Shown here one piece after another: positions 60,401 to 64,000 of a stretch of 64,000 bases of DNA. The DNA lies in assembly GCF_016801865.2 (NCBI RefSeq), contig NC_068937.1, positions 68,489,930-68,553,929 of the forward strand, given 5' to 3'. The position numbers and the translations under genes are program-made. The stretch comes from Culex pipiens pallens (lineage: Eukaryota > Arthropoda > Insecta > Diptera > Culicidae). Within the stretch, counting starts at the first letter, position 1, and each line of letters starts with the position of its first letter. Below the pieces are notes generated by a model. The model was not told the DNA's origin, did no database searches, and worked only from the letters and a program-made list of their open reading frames with translations.

Positions 60401-63400
60401 CCTCCAAACCTCCAAACCTCCAAACCTCCAAACCTCCAAACCTCCAAACCTCCAAACCTCCAAACCTCCAAACCTCCAAACCTCCAAACCTCCAAACCTC
60501 CAAACCTCCAAACCTCCAAACCTCCAAACCTCCAAACCTCCAAACCTCCAAACCTCCAAACCTCCAAACCTCCAAACCTCCAAACCTCCAAACCTCCAAA
60601 CCTCCAAACCTCCAAACCTCCAAACCTCCAAACCTCCAAACCTCCAAACCTCCAAACCTCCAAACCTCCAAACCTCCAAACCTCCAAACCTCCAAACCTC
60701 CAAACCTCCAAACCTCCAAACCTCCAAACCTCCAAACCTCCAAACCTCCAAACCTCCAAACCTCCAAACCTCCAAACCTCCAAACCTCCAAACCTCCAAA
60801 CCTCCAAACCTCCAAACCTCCAAACCTCCAAACCTCCAAACCTCCAAACCTCCAAACCTCCAAACCTCCAAACCTCCAAACCTCCAAACCTCCAAACCTC
60901 CAAACCTCCAAACCTCCAAACCTCCAAACCTCCAAACCTCCAAACCTCCAAACCTCCAAACCTCCAAACCTCCAAACCTCCAAACCTCCAAACCTCCAAA
61001 CCTCCAAACCTCCAAACCTCCAAACCTCCAAACCTCCAAACCTCCAAACCTCCAAACCTCCAAACCTCCAAACCTCCAAACCTCCAAACCTCCAAACCTC
61101 CAAACCTCCAAACCTCCAAACCTCCAAACCTCCAAACCTCCAAACCTCCAAACCTCCAAACCTCCAAACCTCCAAACCTCCAAACCTCCAAACCTCCAAA
61201 CCTCCAAACCTCCAAACCTCCAAACCTCCAAACCTCCAAACCTCCAAACCTCCAAACCTCCAAACCTCCAAACCTCCAAACCTCCAAACCTCCAAACCTC
61301 CAAACCTCCAAACCTCCAAACCTCCAAACCTCCAAACCTCCAAACCTCCAAACCTCCAAACCTCCAAACCTCCAAACCTCCAAACCTCCAAACCTCCAAA
61401 CCTCCAAACCTCCAAACCTCCAAACCTCCAAACCTCCAAACCTCCAAACCTCCAAACCTCCAAACCTCCAAACCTCCAAACCTCCAAACCTCCAAACCTC
61501 CAAACCTCCAAACCTCCAAACCTCCAAACCTCCAAACCTCCAAACCTCCAAACCTCCAAACCTCCAAACCTCCAAACCTCCAAACCTCCAAACCTCCAAA
61601 CCTCCAAACCTCCAAACCTCCAAACCTCCAAACCTCCAAACCTCCAAACCTCCAAACCTCCAAACCTCCAAACCTCCAAACCTCCAAACCTCCAAACCTC
61701 CAAACCTCCAAACCTCCAAACCTCCAAACCTCCAAACCTCCAAACCTCCAAACCTCCAAACCTCCAAACCTCCAAACCTCCAAACCTCCAAACCTCCAAA
61801 CCTCCAAACCTCCAAACCTCCAAACCTCCAAACCTCCAAACCTCCAAACCTCCAAACCTCCAAACCTCCAAACCTCCAAACCTCCAAACCTCCAAACCTC
61901 CAAACCTCCAAACCTCCAAACCTCCAAACCTCCAAACCTCCAAACCTCCAAACCTCCAAACCTCCAAACCTCCAAACCTCCAAACCTCCAAACCTCCAAA
62001 CCTCCAAACCTCCAAACCTCCAAACCTCCAAACCTCCAAACCTCCAAACCTCCAAACCTCCAAACCTCCAAACCTCCAAACCTCCAAACCTCCAAACCTC
62101 CAAACCTCCAAACCTCCAAACCTCCAAACCTCCAAACCTCCAAACCTCCAAACCTCCAAACCTCCAAACCTCCAAACCTCCAAACCTCCAAACCTCCAAA
62201 CCTCCAAACCTCCAAACCTCCAAACCTCCAAACCTCCAAACCTCCAAACCTCCAAACCTCCAAACCTCCAAACCTCCAAACCTCCAAACCTCCAAACCTC
62301 CAAACCTCCAAACCTCCAAACCTCCAAACCTCCAAACCTCCAAACCTCCAAACCTCCAAACCTCCAAACCTCCAAACCTCCAAACCTCCAAACCTCCAAA
62401 CCTCCAAACCTCCAAACCTCCAAACCTCCAAACCTCCAAACCTCCAAACCTCCAAACCTCCAAACCTCCAAACCTCCAAACCTCCAAACCTCCAAACCTC
62501 CAAACCTCCAAACCTCCAAACCTCCAAACCTCCAAACCTCCAAACCTCCAAACCTCCAAACCTCCAAACCTCCAAACCTCCAAACCTCCAAACCTCCAAA
62601 CCTCCAAACCTCCAAACCTCCAAACCTCCAAACCTCCAAACCTCCAAACCTCCAAACCTCCAAACCTCCAAACCTCCAAACCTCCAAACCTCCAAACCTC
62701 CAAACCTCCAAACCTCCAAACCTCCAAACCTCCAAACCTCCAAACCTCCAAACCTCCAAACCTCCAAACCTCCAAACCTCCAAACCTCCAAACCTCCAAA
62801 CCTCCAAACCTCCAAACCTCCAAACCTCCAAACCTCCAAACCTCCAAACCTCCAAACCTCCAAACCTCCAAACCTCCAAACCTCCAAACCTCCAAACCTC
62901 CAAACCTCCAAACCTCCAAACCTCCAAACCTCCAAACCTCCAAACCTCCAAACCTCCAAACCTCCAAACCTCCAAACCTCCAAACCTCCAAACCTCCAAA
63001 CCTCCAAACCTCCAAACCTCCAAACCTCCAAACCTCCAAACCTCCAAACCTCCAAACCTCCAAACCTCCAAACCTCCAAACCTCCAAACCTCCAAACCTC
63101 CAAACCTCCAAACCTCCAAACCTCCAAACCTCCAAACCTCCAAACCTCCAAACCTCCAAACCTCCAAACCTCCAAACCTCCAAACCTCCAAACCTCCAAA
63201 CCTCCAAACCTCCAAACCTCCAAACCTCCAAACCTCCAAACCTCCAAACCTCCAAACCTCCAAACCTCCAAACCTCCAAACCTCCAAACCTCCAAACCTC
63301 CAAACCTCCAAACCTCCAAACCTCCAAACCTCCAAACCTCCAAACCTCCAAACCTCCAAACCTCCAAACCTCCAAACCTCCAAACCTCCAAACCTCCAAA

Positions 63401-64000
63401 CCTCCAAACCTCCAAACCTCCAAACCTCCAAACCTCCAAACCTCCAAACCTCCAAACCTCCAAACCTCCAAACCTCCAAACCTCCAAACCTCCAAACCTC
63501 CAAACCTCCAAACCTCCAAACCTCCAAACCTCCAAACCTCCAAACCTCCAAACCTCCAAACCTCCAAACCTCCAAACCTCCAAACCTCCAAACCTCCAAA
63601 CCTCCAAACCTCCAAACCTCCAAACCTCCAAACCTCCAAACCTCCAAACCTCCAAACCTCCAAACCTCCAAACCTCCAAACCTCCAAACCTCCAAACCTC
63701 CAAACCTCCAAACCTCCAAACCTCCAAACCTCCAAACCTCCAAACCTCCAAACCTCCAAACCTCCAAACCTCCAAACCTCCAAACCTCCAAACCTCCAAA
63801 CCTCCAAACCTCCAAACCTCCAAACCTCCAAACCTCCAAACCTCCAAACCTCCAAACCTCCAAACCTCCAAACCTCCAAACCTCCAAACCTCCAAACCTC
63901 CAAACCTCCAAACCTCCAAACCTCCAAACCTCCAAACCTCCAAACCTCCAAACCTCCAAACCTCCAAACCTCCAAACCTCCAAACCTCCAAACCTCCAAA
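48467..64000. repeat. CCTCCAAA octamer array (>15.5 kb, ~1940 copies)
   Basis: Uniform 8-bp repeat from the gap to the window end. The only change I see is CCGCCAAA at 48531, eight units from the gap. The unit differs from CTTCAAAA by two substitutions when rotated into register. All six frames are open (EVWRFGGL on the minus strand, NLQTSKPP on the plus strand) because the 8-bp unit cycles through 24 bases without a stop. This produces giant but meaningless frames. Confidence 0.97.

Noticed and set aside
48137..63991. Giant minus-strand frames of more than 5200 codons with repeating EVWRFGGL
   Set aside because: They are translations of the CCTCCAAA satellite, identical in all three frames, have no ATG of their own and cross a gap of N.

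Overview
The window is non-bacterial, repeat-dominated nuclear DNA. A mosquito (Culicidae, possibly Culex) is the best guess. The grounds are dipteran-style short introns with GTAAGT donors, an AT-rich background, a non-LTR retrotransposon with an apurinic-type endonuclease followed by RT, miniature inverted-repeat elements (one with a TTA and one with a TA target duplication), and tRNA-like SINE fragments. No taxon can be proven from the sequence alone. There is no intact host gene that I can name.

Layout. (1) 1-3511, minus strand: a non-LTR retrotransposon ORF (endonuclease at 2358-3511, RT at 1-1022), split by a 1331-bp TA-flanked non-autonomous element (1025-2355). (2) 3512-4900: repeats, including two 200-bp direct repeats with a T-rich spacer. 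(3) 4903-5589: a palindrome-rich element end, then a GC-richer gene-like segment with a GTAAGT donor. (4) 5590-39805: a megasatellite built from octamers (TTCTAAAA, TTCAAAAA, CTTCAAAA, then AAATTCTT). It is organised as higher-order repeats with a recurring 60-bp hinge. A 4.4-kb island at 14808-19211 breaks it and carries a decayed multi-exon gene on the minus strand. A degenerate, partly inverted AT-rich stretch at 26391-32450 also breaks it. (5) 39932-41160: a splice-acceptor-like site with a nearby AATAAA, seven 119-bp tandem repeats, and an inverted copy of the palindrome-rich end seen at 4918. (6) 41220-43238: a PIF/Harbinger-like element with 37-bp terminal inverted repeats and TTA target duplications. 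(7) 43242-48366: mixed unique sequence with a coding relic, a 35-bp minisatellite, a GA microsatellite, a 175-bp near-perfect hairpin and an ACACAGATCTGTGT-rich element. (8) A 100-N gap, then 15.5 kb of almost perfect CCTCCAAA octamer running off the window end.

How the parts relate. The strongest theme is a family of satellites that all keep an 8-bp period while the unit changes by one or two bases. The two largest arrays lie next to elements whose ends consist of repeated, family-specific short palindromes (TTAGTCTTTTAAGACTTA, ACACAGATCTGTGT; a similar one with CATTTG/CAAATG motifs lies inside the main array). Whether these elements seeded or only flank the arrays is inference. Parts of the longest arrays, and the noisy block at 26-32 kb, may be affected by assembly error.
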